Of a DNA stretch of 64,000 nt, positions 25,601 through 33,432 are shown piece by piece; the first letter of the stretch is position 1; the number at the start of each line of letters is the position of its first letter. A program made the position numbers and the translations under genes. Source of the DNA: a bacterium. Lineage in GTDB: Bacteria; SZUA-79; Acidulodesulfobacterales; Acidulodesulfobacteraceae. The stretch lies in the NCBI GenBank assembly GCA_021818985.1, contig JAKASO010000006.1, forward strand, positions 1-64,000. The letters are read 5' to 3'. A model generated the notes under the pieces. It was not told the DNA's origin, did no database searches, and was given only the letters and a program-made list of their open reading frames with translations.

Positions 25601-26351
25601 TTTCAACTATGAGGTCGAAAACTTCCTTAGCGTTCAGGTATTTTACAATCTCATTGTTTCTTGGGTTGATAAGGGGATAATCTTCATTTTTTAAGACTTT
25701 TTTCATAAAGTCTTCAGTTAAAGCAACGGAGATGTTGAAATTATTGAGTTTGGTGGTATTTTTTTTTGAGGTGATAAATTCGATGATATCCGGATGGTCA
25801 ATGTTAAGTATTCCCATATTAGCCCCTCTTCTTGTGCCGCCCTGTTTAATTGCCTCCGTAGCGCTGTTAAATACCTGCATAAATGGAATTGGACCGCTTG
25901 AGACGCCTTTTGTCGAGTGCACGGCATCATTTTTTGGCCTGAGATTTGAAAACGAAAAGCCCGTTCCTCCGCCGCTTTGGTGAATAAGAGCTGTATTTTT
26001 GATAGTTTCAAAGATTGATGACATTGAATCTTCAATCGGAAGAACGAAACATGCCGAGAGCTGCTGCAGAGGTCTTCCTGCATTCATAAGCGTAGGCGAA
26101 TTTGGCAAGAAACGAAGGCTTGTCATTTCTTCAAAGAAAATAGAAGCAAGCTGTTTGCTCTCATTTTTATTTTTACCGTATAACAGGTCTGCTTCAGCAA
26201 TATTTTGTGCAACCCTTTCAAACATTCCTGTAATTGTTTCTACTGTTTCACCCTTTGCATTTTTGGCTAAATATCTTTTTTTTAAAACGGTTATGCCGTT
26301 TTGGGAAAAATTTTTTATAAGCGGATCCTTTTCGAGGTTTGTTGTTTTCAT
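22650..26351 (-). CDS. nrdJ: Cobalamin-dependent (class II) ribonucleotide reductase NrdJ, intein-containing
   Basis: The 1233-residue precursor equals about 818 residues of NrdJ after removal of a 415-residue intein. Catalytic features are LSACFVLP (Cys101, redox cysteine), HQSGGGTGFSFS near 124, and the thiyl-radical site formed by joining EATNP (279-283) to CGEQPL (699-704), followed by ESCNLGSINL. A C-terminal zinc-ribbon/redox tail contains CPSC, CTVC and CLDC motifs. The enzyme makes deoxyribonucleotides using adenosylcobalamin and needs no oxygen, consistent with an anaerobic or facultative host. The intein interrupts exactly before the radical cysteine. Two NrdR-like boxes lie about 50 bases upstream. 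Confidence 0.92.
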   Translation of the reverse strand: MKTTNLEKDPLIKNFSQNGITVLKKRYLAKNAKGETVETITGMFERVAQNIAEADLLYGKNKNESKQLASIFFEEMTSLRFLPNSPTLMNAGRPLQQLSACFVLPIEDSMSSIFETIKNTALIHQSGGGTGFSFSNLRPKNDAVHSTKGVSSGPIPFMQVFNSATEAIKQGGTRRGANMGILNIDHPDIIEFITSKKNTTKLNNFNISVALTEDFMKKVLKNEDYPLINPRNNEIVKYLNAKEVFDLIVEMAWSSGEPGIIFIDRINKLNPVPLGEKIEATNPCITGDSYVSTEYGLLRIDEMYNKYKNGGVKIFTDNRVIAGKQVVNGELVFDTPDISENKNGVHLNPITAVYNNGEKDVAKIITKSGYEIKATYDHRFLTTDGWKKLKDIAAGNEILIQSGIGSFSNKSELPFKVENNYPGKNEKTYKLNLPDKWSKELGQVLGWLTGDGWLILDQKNGRVGFTFEKNDMDVLQYLKPVINNMYGKDIKEIKRSEMVYHLSYHSKFFTDFFKKLGIKPVKAGEKEVPYTIFTATKEAVTGFLQGIFSSGGTIRKHKQADNTSIVLSSKSIKLLKDIQILLINLGIKSAIINYSRKPRKKFFKYTTAHSNKKYYDTDEILYEIGIFGESKLRFFEQIGFMQKDKQEILKNIVKNQIVHKEKFYDILEKIEYAGKETVYDLTEPSTYTFIANGFPVLDCGEQPLVAYESCNLGSINLGKFIKEDKIKRNGLNLKKALKRLLNEKPDGILPYYLDLIDFEALKKTVHTAVHFLDNVIDKNLYPIEKIRQMTLANRKIGLGVMGYADALIKLEIPYNSEAALGISEKIMQFINEESKVKSAELGKSRGNFPNFNVSIWKEKDYKTMRNATTTTIAPTGTISIIGSASSGIEPLFALAYERHVLDNQTLTETDKNFKKTLEKLGIYSKKLINHIVKNGNLGNYENLPQGLLTPETFEYLSKIFVTSHDITPKWHVLTQAAFQKYTDNAVSKTVNFPNSAAKEDIKEVYMLAYRLNLKGITVYRDGSRQQVLTTSESKNHVAIEPRKRPDIIHGITIKMITGCGPLYVTINNDEYGKPFEIFNSIGKSGGCAQSQTESTGRMVSLALRSGISAEEIINQLKGIRCNIPHGFGDNIIYSCADAIGKALEKSIKETSALKPETDDTGIALVTSASKTAKSVKKPAVKHKAGLSPVAPDSAKKESYNNQQRGACPSCAGSNLKHLEGCTVCLDCGYSDCG
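24258..25502 (-). mobile_element. Intein in nrdJ with a decayed LAGLIDADG endonuclease
   Basis: Intein residues 284-698 of the precursor (415 residues) begin with Cys284 (CITGDSYV), contain the block B TYDH (His378) and end with TFIANGFPVLD, followed by Cys699. The final residues are Leu-Asp, where inteins normally have His-Asn. A two-motif LAGLIDADG endonuclease lies inside: motif 1 LGWLTGDG (445-452) keeps its aspartate, but motif 2 reads LQGIFSSGG (544-552), with Gly551 where the catalytic aspartate should be. The nuclease is therefore probably dead, while splicing may still occur through the atypical end. The insertion point is the well-known active-site position of class II enzymes. Confidence 0.85.
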
Positions 26352-26395
26352 TTTTTTATCCTTATATAATAATATAAATATAATAACATAATAAT

Positions 26396-26441
26396 AACAA
26401 TATATAGAGTTATTTTAAATTTAACTACAATATATTGTAAT
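26396..26441. promoter_or_regulatory. Pair of NrdR-like boxes ahead of nrdJ
   Basis: AACAATATATAGAGTT (26396-26411) and TACAATATATTGTAAT (26426-26441) share the core CAATATAT[AT]G, spaced 30 bases apart, and match the general shape (a/t)C(a)NATAT(a)TTG(t) of NrdR boxes. NrdR sites usually come in pairs about three helical turns apart in front of ribonucleotide reductase genes. They lie 45-90 bases upstream of the nrdJ start on the minus strand. In A/T-rich DNA such matches can arise by chance, so confidence is moderate. Confidence 0.5.
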
Positions 26442-26596
26442 AATTTTTTATTGTCAAGCTATTTTTATTCTGATTTATCAATAATTATTGTAAACTATTA
26501 TAGAAATAAGCTATAATTCTATAATTAAAGATTAGTTAAATTAAAATAAAATCAAAATTAAATTAAATTTATTAAGAAAAGGTCGTTACATATATT

Positions 26597-26725
26597 ATGC
26601 ATTCATGGAGATGTATCGTTTGCGGCTATATTTACTACGGCGAAAAACTGCCTGCCGAATGTCCCGAGTGCGGTGCGGACAGCACTCAGTTTGAGATGCT
26701 TCCGGATGACGATATACGTGTTTAA
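26597..26725 (+). CDS. Mini-rubredoxin-like iron protein
   Basis: A 42-residue protein with the two metal-binding knuckles CIVCGYIYYG and CPECGADSTQFEML, identical in layout to the C-terminal rubredoxin domain of rubrerythrins. All four cysteines are present, so it should bind one iron or zinc. No ferritin-like domain is attached. It lies between the divergent nrdJ gene and the tol operon. Small electron carriers of this type commonly act in oxidative stress pathways of anaerobes. Confidence 0.75.
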   Translation: MHSWRCIVCGYIYYGEKLPAECPECGADSTQFEMLPDDDIRV

Positions 26726-26769
26726 CGTTTCTAATTTTGTCTTATGATAGATCTTACGATAGAATAGAT

Positions 26770-27483
26770 ATGATAGGTCATATAACATTACTATCTCATA
26801 TTTTAAGTACAAACATAGTAGTCAAGCTTGTTCTTTTGATACTGCTGTTCTTTTCCCTTACTTCCTGGGCGATAATTTTTTACAAATTTCGTTATCTTAA
26901 TAAGGCTAAAAAAGAAAATAAAGAATTTCTGGATATTTTCTGGGATTCAAAAAAACTTGATTATGTTTTTTCCGCTGCAAAAAGCTTTAATTACAGTCCG
27001 ATAGCATTTATGTTTAAAGCCGCATACAAAGAACTTGTAAATATCAAGAAATCTTCCGGCAATCCGCAAACGCGGCTTATTCCAGAAGAATATAATAATA
27101 ATAATGCGAAAGAGAATAATTTACATCCGATCGAGAGGGTATTGAAACAATCCCAGATAACTGCTATTGCCAAACTTGAAATGTCTTTGCCTTTTCTTGC
27201 CACGACCGGCTCTACATCGCCTTTTATAGGATTGTTCGGAACTGTATGGGGGATAATGACCTCTTTCGAAAGTATTCAGAAAGCAGGCACTGCGGGACTT
27301 GCGGTAGTTGCACCGGGTATAGCCGATTCCCTGATTGCTACCGCTGCCGGACTTTTTGCGGCGATCCCTGCTGTTATAGCCTATAATTATTATACTAATA
27401 AAGTGCGGGTTCTGGTTAACGAGACGGACGACTTTGCTTATGAGTTTATATCTATAGTTGAAAGACAGATATTAAAGAAATAA
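26770..27483 (+). CDS. tolQ: TolQ/ExbB-family proton-channel protein
   Basis: A 237-residue inner-membrane protein (ATG at 26770; an in-frame TTG at 26737 is less likely). It has one N-terminal membrane helix, a large cytoplasmic loop and two C-terminal helices. The signature segment ATTGSTSPFIGLFGTVWGI lies near residues 150-168 and PGIADSLIATAAGLFAAIPAV near 190-210. Together with the following TolR/ExbD protein it uses the proton motive force to energise a TolA/TonB partner across the periplasm. It starts the tol operon, with tolR 4 bases after its stop. Confidence 0.88.
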   Translation: MIGHITLLSHILSTNIVVKLVLLILLFFSLTSWAIIFYKFRYLNKAKKENKEFLDIFWDSKKLDYVFSAAKSFNYSPIAFMFKAAYKELVNIKKSSGNPQTRLIPEEYNNNNAKENNLHPIERVLKQSQITAIAKLEMSLPFLATTGSTSPFIGLFGTVWGIMTSFESIQKAGTAGLAVVAPGIADSLIATAAGLFAAIPAVIAYNYYTNKVRVLVNETDDFAYEFISIVERQILKK

Positions 27484-27487
27484 TATT

Positions 27488-27937
27488 ATGTTTATACCTA
27501 AAAATGAAAAGGATGACAAAAGCGCTTTTAGCTTCGGCTATAAATTTATGTCAGAAATAAATATAACCCCTTTTGTTGATGTAATGCTTGTTTTATTGGT
27601 TATTTTCATGGTTACCGCGCCAATACTTGTGCATGGAATAAAAGTTCACCTTCCTTCCGCCGCCGCCCATGCCATTAATGCCCCCAAAAGAACGATCGTT
27701 GTTTCCGTAACATCTTCAAAAGTGGTTTACATAAATACAATGAGGATAAGTCTTGCCAGTCTTACCAAAAAATTAACGGCTATATACAGATACAGGCATA
27801 ATAAACAGATATTTCTTAAAGCGGATTCATCAGTCCCTTATGGTTTCGTGATAAGGGTAATGGCGGCGGTCAAGGCGGCAGGTATTGGCAAGATCGGAAT
27901 AGTTACGTCTAATCCTAAATTCAAACTGATTAAGTAG
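27488..27937 (+). CDS. tolR: TolR/ExbD-family protein
   Basis: A 149-residue protein with one membrane helix at about residues 25-46 preceded by EINITPFVDVMLVLL, the conserved TolR/ExbD helix that carries the proton-path aspartate (Asp in FVDVML). The remainder is periplasmic. It is the stator partner of TolQ. The gene begins 4 bases after tolQ and 34 bases before the TonB/TolA-like gene. Confidence 0.9.
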   Translation: MFIPKNEKDDKSAFSFGYKFMSEINITPFVDVMLVLLVIFMVTAPILVHGIKVHLPSAAAHAINAPKRTIVVSVTSSKVVYINTMRISLASLTKKLTAIYRYRHNKQIFLKADSSVPYGFVIRVMAAVKAAGIGKIGIVTSNPKFKLIK

Positions 27938-27971
27938 TACTGATTTTAAATCTTGTTGCTTATTTAATTTA

Positions 27972-28778
27972 ATGATGTTTAATGAAAATTTGGCAAAGGC
28001 AAAAGGAATCGGGCCATATTATTTAATCTCTATTTTATTTCATATTGCTTTGATAACGGCGGTAATTTATTTTTCTCTTCGTTTTAAGCCGCAGATTCAA
28101 TCGTTAGGCTCTCGTGTAGTTGTCAGTATCGTAAGCCGTGTTCCCGGCCCTCCTGTTTCGGTGAAGTCTTTAATACGTCCACATCCTGCTCCGCCCGTAA
28201 AAAAAGTCGTTAAAAGAGTACCGACACCTCATCCTGTAATGCACAAAGCCGTAATCCCTGTTATAAAATCGCCATCTTCGATGGTATATCCTAAAAAGAT
28301 CCGTCCGAAGCAGACATCTCGTTTGCACGTTAAGCAGAAACCGATAAAATTTCAGCCGGCTCCTCTCGAAACTGTAAATCCTAATGTGTATGCAAGTTTG
28401 CATAACAAGATAACCCTAAATAATGCATACGGTAAAGTTCAGCAGTCTATAATTGCCGGCAATATTCATAAATTTCAGAGTTATAGCGGTAAATTACTTG
28501 CCATAATCGAATCGAATTTCAACATTCCATTGAAGAAATATTTACATTTCAAATCCGTTGTCGGTTTTCGGATCTCTAAGACTGGAAAGATATATGACAT
28601 AAGATTAATAAGACCTTCCGGAAGTGGTTATTTTGATTCCCAATCCATCGAGGCTGTTAAATCGTCAAGTCCGCTGCCTCCTCCTCCAAAGGGTTTTATG
28701 AGTTTTTTGAATTCTAAAAACGACGAACAGGGAGTTTTAGTAAATTTTAATCCTAAAGAAATTTTAAAAAACAGATAA
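27972..28778 (+). CDS. TonB/TolA-like periplasm-spanning protein
   Basis: A 268-residue protein with a cytoplasmic start, one membrane helix (about residues 17-37), a proline- and valine-rich stretch (about 57-125; PGPPVS and RPHPAPP) and a C-terminal TonB-like domain near 180-250 (FKSVVGFRISKTGKIYDIRLIRPSGS). Context between tolR and tolB argues for TolA function, although the short proline-rich spacer resembles TonB more than the long alpha-helical TolA of E. coli. It would transmit energy from TolQR to outer-membrane partners. Confidence 0.75.
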   Translation: MMFNENLAKAKGIGPYYLISILFHIALITAVIYFSLRFKPQIQSLGSRVVVSIVSRVPGPPVSVKSLIRPHPAPPVKKVVKRVPTPHPVMHKAVIPVIKSPSSMVYPKKIRPKQTSRLHVKQKPIKFQPAPLETVNPNVYASLHNKITLNNAYGKVQQSIIAGNIHKFQSYSGKLLAIIESNFNIPLKKYLHFKSVVGFRISKTGKIYDIRLIRPSGSGYFDSQSIEAVKSSSPLPPPPKGFMSFLNSKNDEQGVLVNFNPKEILKNR

Positions 28779-28925
28779 GTTTTAAGTTTAATACAGCCGG
28801 CAATATAGCCGTACCCAAGACGCTTTATCGAATAATATTTCAATAATAAATATAATAAATAATTTAAATATATAAAGAAATATATAAAGATAAAAATATA
28901 AATATATAAGAGGTAAAATAACAAA

Positions 28926-30278
28926 ATGAGCCGGTTTATCAGCGTATCATCATTATTATTTTTAATTTTATGCGCGTTTTTAAGCATTTTTTTAATTCTA
29001 CCAGCTAAAGCAAATGCCAAAATCTACATAAATATCTATCAGGCACAGATAAAAAAAATAAGGGTTGCGGTTCCGGATATTAAAAATCTTACAAAGTATA
29101 ACCAGCATTCATCTATAGCAGGCAAGTTTGCAAGAATAATCCGGCATGATCTATCGGTTATAGGGTATTTTCATATCGTAAATCCGGTTTCTTATCTCGA
29201 AGATCCGCAAACGGCTCCAATAAAAGTTTCTAAAGTTAACTTTTCCGACTGGAGCCTGTTAAATACTCAATATTTAATAAATGGGGAGTATAAAATAAAA
29301 AACGGGAAGATTAAAATTAAAGCCAACCTCATAAGCGTTTATTCCCAGAGGCTACTTTTAACCGAAACACTTAAAGGAGGCATTTCCAGTTACAGGTATC
29401 TTGCCAATAAGCTTGCCGACAATGTTTTGCAATTTCTTACAGGCGTTAAAGGTCCTTTTACTACAAAAGTATTTTTTGTGGGTGAAAAAAATGGGGTTAA
29501 GAATATATTTGCTATGGATTTCGGAGGGCACAGGGTTAAAAAAATCACCGATAATAGTTCTATAAATATATTTCCATATCCATCTCCCGATGGCAAAAAG
29601 GTCGCTTATATATCTTTTAAAGACGGCAATCCCGCCGTATTTATAAAAGATCTTAAAACCGGCAATACCGTTAAACTAAATCTTCCTGGTCCGGCGGATT
29701 ATGTTGCATGGTCTCCGACCGGGAAAAAGCTTGCTCTATCCTTAACCCCCAATCGTTACAGTACCGAAATATATACCGCAAATCCAAACGGCACAGGTTT
29801 AATAAGGTTGACCGATACGGATGGGATAAATATTTCTCCTTCATTTTCTCCTAACGGCAATAGGATAGCTTTTGTATCTAACATATCCGGCGGTCCTCAG
29901 ATATACATAATGAATTCGGACGGCAGCGACCAGCATAGAATTACCTTTAACGGCAGTTATTATAATACTAATCCGGCATGGTCACCCAACGGAAAAAAGA
30001 TTGTCTTTACATCTTTTATAAACGGGACACTCCAGGTATGCGTCATAAATCCCGACGGTTCCAGTGAAAGGCTGCTGACGGACACTCCGTACAGCGCGCA
30101 AGATCCTTCATGGACAAGGGGTTCAAAGATCATTTCATTTAATACCGAGATAGCGGGAAGACAAGAATTGTATTTGATAGACCTTAACGAAAGCGGAATG
30201 ATGCGTCTTATGCCGCATTTATTTCCGGAAATGCGCAATTATTCCAACCCCGTCTGGACGCTTAAATCGGTTTATTAA
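28926..30278 (+). CDS. tolB: TolB, periplasmic beta-propeller of the Tol system
   Basis: A 450-residue exported protein with a signal peptide (about residues 1-33, ending near AKA). The N-terminal domain (35-160) is followed by a WD40-like propeller with repeated F-S-P-x-G/D-K/R-I-A/V-F/Y motifs: YPSPDGKKVAYIS, WSPTGKKLALS, FSPNGNRIAFVS and WSPNGKKIVFTS. TolB connects the Tol complex with Pal and outer-membrane lipoproteins. No pal gene follows; 264 bases separate it from the CpoB-like lipoprotein gene. Confidence 0.92.
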   Translation: MSRFISVSSLLFLILCAFLSIFLILPAKANAKIYINIYQAQIKKIRVAVPDIKNLTKYNQHSSIAGKFARIIRHDLSVIGYFHIVNPVSYLEDPQTAPIKVSKVNFSDWSLLNTQYLINGEYKIKNGKIKIKANLISVYSQRLLLTETLKGGISSYRYLANKLADNVLQFLTGVKGPFTTKVFFVGEKNGVKNIFAMDFGGHRVKKITDNSSINIFPYPSPDGKKVAYISFKDGNPAVFIKDLKTGNTVKLNLPGPADYVAWSPTGKKLALSLTPNRYSTEIYTANPNGTGLIRLTDTDGINISPSFSPNGNRIAFVSNISGGPQIYIMNSDGSDQHRITFNGSYYNTNPAWSPNGKKIVFTSFINGTLQVCVINPDGSSERLLTDTPYSAQDPSWTRGSKIISFNTEIAGRQELYLIDLNESGMMRLMPHLFPEMRNYSNPVWTLKSVY

Positions 30279-30542
30279 GATACGTTGAAGATTAAGGTAA
30301 TTTGGGTAATTGGTTCACATTGATTTTATCCCGGCTTTATGTTATTGTCTTTTTAAGATACATAATTTAAAATATATAATATTATTAATAATTACAATAA
30401 TTATTTTATTATTGATATTATTATTGATAAATAATTATAAGATTTGCTTTTGTACGAAGGTTCGTTTCATATCCATAACTTATTAATAGTTTATTTTAAT
30501 AGTTTATTTTAATATCTTTAATACGAATACGGGGATTTTGTT

Positions 30543-31394
30543 ATGATATTTAATAACAATAAGAAATATGCGGGATTCATTTTTTTGGCTGTTTTATTAG
30601 TAATGGTTTTTTCTTTTTTACTTGCCGGATGCGCCGAAATGGAACCCGATACTATTCATCACCTTAAGATTTCGGTTAGAAAGCTGAATAAAAAAGTTGC
30701 AAGATTATCGCAGAACAGTTCCGCTATCCGGCAATTACAATTAAACCTTGCAAATCAGGGTGTTAAAATATCGGGCTTAAATTCCAAACTTAACGAACTT
30801 CTTGGGAAATATGAAGAAGTTTCTCATAATTTAAAATTACTTGAAAAAGAATTTAAGGATTATAGGTTATACGTGAATAAGAAACTTCTTGCATTATCAA
30901 AGGTGCAAGGAATACCGCCGGCAACACCACTACCCGCGCCCGCGATAAAATTAAAAAAACACGCTATTTCCAAAGTTCCGGCAAAAATAAGCAAAAAAAA
31001 ACTGGCCATGAATCGGGAGCTTAAAATGTACGCGGCAGCCGGGTCTTTATATAAAAAAGGATTTTATCCTAAAGCCGTGGATGCTTTTGACAAATTTTTA
31101 AGCAAATATCCGCAATCTAAATATACTCCGGATGCCGTCTATTTTAAGGCAGTTTCCAATTACAAGCTTAAGAAATATCCAGTTGCCATTTTAGAATTTC
31201 ATAAGTTTACAAGGCTTTATAAAAAAAATAAGCATGTTCCCATGGCTATATATTTACAAGGATTAGGGTTCTTAAAATTGTCCGATCCAAGCGATGCTTC
31301 TATTTTGTTCAGGCAGATCGTATCCAAGTATTCATCTTCCGATGCCGCCAAGCTTGCGAAAGCTGCCTTGCAAAAACTATCTAAAGCTAAATAG
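30543..31394 (+). CDS. CpoB/YbgF-like lipoprotein with TPR repeats
   Basis: A 283-residue lipoprotein: signal peptide ending in the lipobox LAGC, with Cys30 as lipidation site. A coiled coil (about residues 40-110) is followed by three TPR-like repeats from about 160 to 280 (AAGSLYKKGFYPKAVDAFDKF and AVSNYKLKKYPVAILEFHKF beginnings). This matches CpoB, the Tol-Pal accessory protein coordinating peptidoglycan synthesis with outer-membrane constriction, but E. coli CpoB is soluble while this one would be anchored. tsaD begins 11 bases later. Confidence 0.82.
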   Translation: MIFNNNKKYAGFIFLAVLLVMVFSFLLAGCAEMEPDTIHHLKISVRKLNKKVARLSQNSSAIRQLQLNLANQGVKISGLNSKLNELLGKYEEVSHNLKLLEKEFKDYRLYVNKKLLALSKVQGIPPATPLPAPAIKLKKHAISKVPAKISKKKLAMNRELKMYAAAGSLYKKGFYPKAVDAFDKFLSKYPQSKYTPDAVYFKAVSNYKLKKYPVAILEFHKFTRLYKKNKHVPMAIYLQGLGFLKLSDPSDASILFRQIVSKYSSSDAAKLAKAALQKLSKAK

Positions 31395-31405
31395 CCAAAT
31401 AGGCA

Positions 31406-32458
31406 ATGGAAGGTTCTTTAACCTGCACTCTTGCAATAGAATCCAGCTGTGATGATCTTTCCTGTGCGGTTCTCTCTAATGACGGAGCCGATGACGGAAA
31501 CGGGATCAAAATACTTTCAAATATTGTTTATTCTCAGGATTATATTCATAGCGCTTATGGAGGCGTTGTGCCGGAGCTGGCTTCAAGAAACCATATAAAG
31601 ACGTCTATTCCGGTTTTGCGTGCTGCTTTATCTAAAGCCGGCATAAAACTTAGAGATATTGATTTTATTTCGGCTACGGCGGGGCCAGGGCTTGCGGGAT
31701 CTTTACTTGTCGGTCTTATGACTGCCAAAACTTTATCTTATGCGCTAAAGAAACCTTTTGCCAGAATAAATCATATCGAGGGACATATATTTAGCCCGTT
31801 TTTAGAAACGCAAGAGGAATTTCCTTTTATAGCCCTTGTAATATCGGGGGGACATTCGCATATCTACATTGTTAAATCCCATACCAGCATATTGCTTTTA
31901 GGTAAAACAAGGGATGATGCCTGCGGAGAGGCTTTTGACAAGATATCGAATTATTTGAATTACGGCTATCCCGGGGGAAGGATTGTTGACGAAATGGCAG
32001 GAAAAGGGGATAAAAAAGCATTCAATTTCTCTCTTCCCATGAAACATTCCGGCAATCTTGACTTTAGCTTTAGCGGGCTTAAAACCCAGGCAATAAATAT
32101 CATAAATAAACTTGGAGGTCCAGGAAAATTAAAAGAGGAAACAGTTTATAATTTGTTTGCATCATACAGAGAAGCTATAGCTGGAATACTTTTAAAAAAA
32201 GTTCTCTCTGCCTGTAAAATAACCGGTGTAAAAACAATTGTAGTATCCGGAGGCGTTTCTGCCAATTCGCGTATAAGAAGCCTTTTTAACGAGATTTTGC
32301 CGGAAAATGGAATAAAACCTGTCTTTCCGTCTCAGGGACTTTCTACGGATAATGCGGCTATGATTGGTTATGTTGGCTTTTTTAAAGATAAGATAGATCC
32401 GGTTAAGGATAAAGAAGGGTTTTGTAATATAAATGCTGATCCGTCATGGGAATTATGA
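31406..32458 (+). CDS. tsaD: TsaD, tRNA threonylcarbamoyladenosine transferase subunit
   Basis: A 350-residue ASKHA protein of the TsaD/Kae1/YgjD family. The N-terminal AIESSCDDLSCAVL, the metal-binding NHIEGHIFSPF near residue 118-128, the SGGHSHIYIV loop near 148, and DDACGEAFDK near 171 are the family hallmarks. It transfers the threonylcarbamoyl group onto A37 of ANN-decoding tRNAs together with TsaB and TsaE, which are not in this window. rsmA follows 44 bases downstream. Confidence 0.95.
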   Translation: MEGSLTCTLAIESSCDDLSCAVLSNDGADDGNGIKILSNIVYSQDYIHSAYGGVVPELASRNHIKTSIPVLRAALSKAGIKLRDIDFISATAGPGLAGSLLVGLMTAKTLSYALKKPFARINHIEGHIFSPFLETQEEFPFIALVISGGHSHIYIVKSHTSILLLGKTRDDACGEAFDKISNYLNYGYPGGRIVDEMAGKGDKKAFNFSLPMKHSGNLDFSFSGLKTQAINIINKLGGPGKLKEETVYNLFASYREAIAGILLKKVLSACKITGVKTIVVSGGVSANSRIRSLFNEILPENGIKPVFPSQGLSTDNAAMIGYVGFFKDKIDPVKDKEGFCNINADPSWEL

Positions 32459-32502
32459 TGCGCAGATCATACCGGCAGGCAGCTTTAAAATAAATGAAAT
32501 AA

Positions 32503-33348
32503 ATGAAAAAAGTAAAATACGGGCAGAATTTTCTTGTAAATAAGGAAATAGCTCAAAAAATAGTTGATTCATGTAATTTTTCGGCCGGCGATAATATTCT
32601 TGAGATCGGTTCTGGAGAAGGCATTTTAACGGAATTAATAGGCGGCAAAACGAAGAGCCTTACCATTTTGGAGATAGATCCATTTTACATTTCTTATCTT
32701 AAAGGAAAATTGTCCATCGGCAAAAATTTATCTAAGGCCGGTATAAATAAAATAAATTTTGTAAACATAGACGCTCTGAAATTCGATTTTATTAATTTTG
32801 CCGGATCCTTAAACTCTAAGCTCAGGGTTATTTCAAACCTGCCGTATGAAATATCCAGCCCCATTATGGAAAAATTTATAAAAGAAAAGGGTGTTTTCAG
32901 CGACCTTACCCTTATGTTCCAGAAAGAGTTTGCGCAAAGGATCTCCGCTAAAGAAAATGATCCGCAAAGAGGCGCTTTAAGCGTAATTGTTCAGGCTAAT
33001 TTTGATACGAACTGCCTTTTTGACGTTTCTAAAACTGAATTTAATCCGATGCCGGATGTTGATTCTTCCGTACTGAGACTTATACCAAAACTTTCATCGG
33101 ATTGTGATCTTATATGGGCGCAGTCATCCCCCTTTTTTAACTATTTTGTTCATCAGATATTTAAGTTCAGAAGGAAAATGCTCAAAAATTCAATATATTC
33201 AAGTTTTTTAAGTATTCCTCCGGATGCGAAAGAAAAGGTATTTAAAGAAGCGGGGATAGACCTGGCAAGAAGACCGCAAACACTTAGCGTTACCGAATTT
33301 ATAATGGTTGCAAAAAGTTATAACGATTATCTTGGCATGAAGGTATAA
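32503..33348 (+). CDS. rsmA: RsmA/KsgA, 16S rRNA dimethyladenosine methyltransferase
   Basis: A 281-residue class I methyltransferase. Visible motifs are YGQNFLVNKEIAQKI near residue 5, the SAM-binding ILEIGSGEGILTE near 35, the catalytic NLPYEISSPI near 114 and the C-terminal FKFRRKML near 218. It dimethylates two adjacent adenines in the 3' end of 16S rRNA. ATG start; gene order tsaD-rsmA is compact. Confidence 0.95.
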   Translation: MKKVKYGQNFLVNKEIAQKIVDSCNFSAGDNILEIGSGEGILTELIGGKTKSLTILEIDPFYISYLKGKLSIGKNLSKAGINKINFVNIDALKFDFINFAGSLNSKLRVISNLPYEISSPIMEKFIKEKGVFSDLTLMFQKEFAQRISAKENDPQRGALSVIVQANFDTNCLFDVSKTEFNPMPDVDSSVLRLIPKLSSDCDLIWAQSSPFFNYFVHQIFKFRRKMLKNSIYSSFLSIPPDAKEKVFKEAGIDLARRPQTLSVTEFIMVAKSYNDYLGMKV

Positions 33349-33432
33349 GGTTTACGAAGCATATTTGAAATCTATAAAATAAGTAATTTTTTGCAAAAAG
33401 TAATAGAATTATTAAAAAAATGCAGGATTGAA

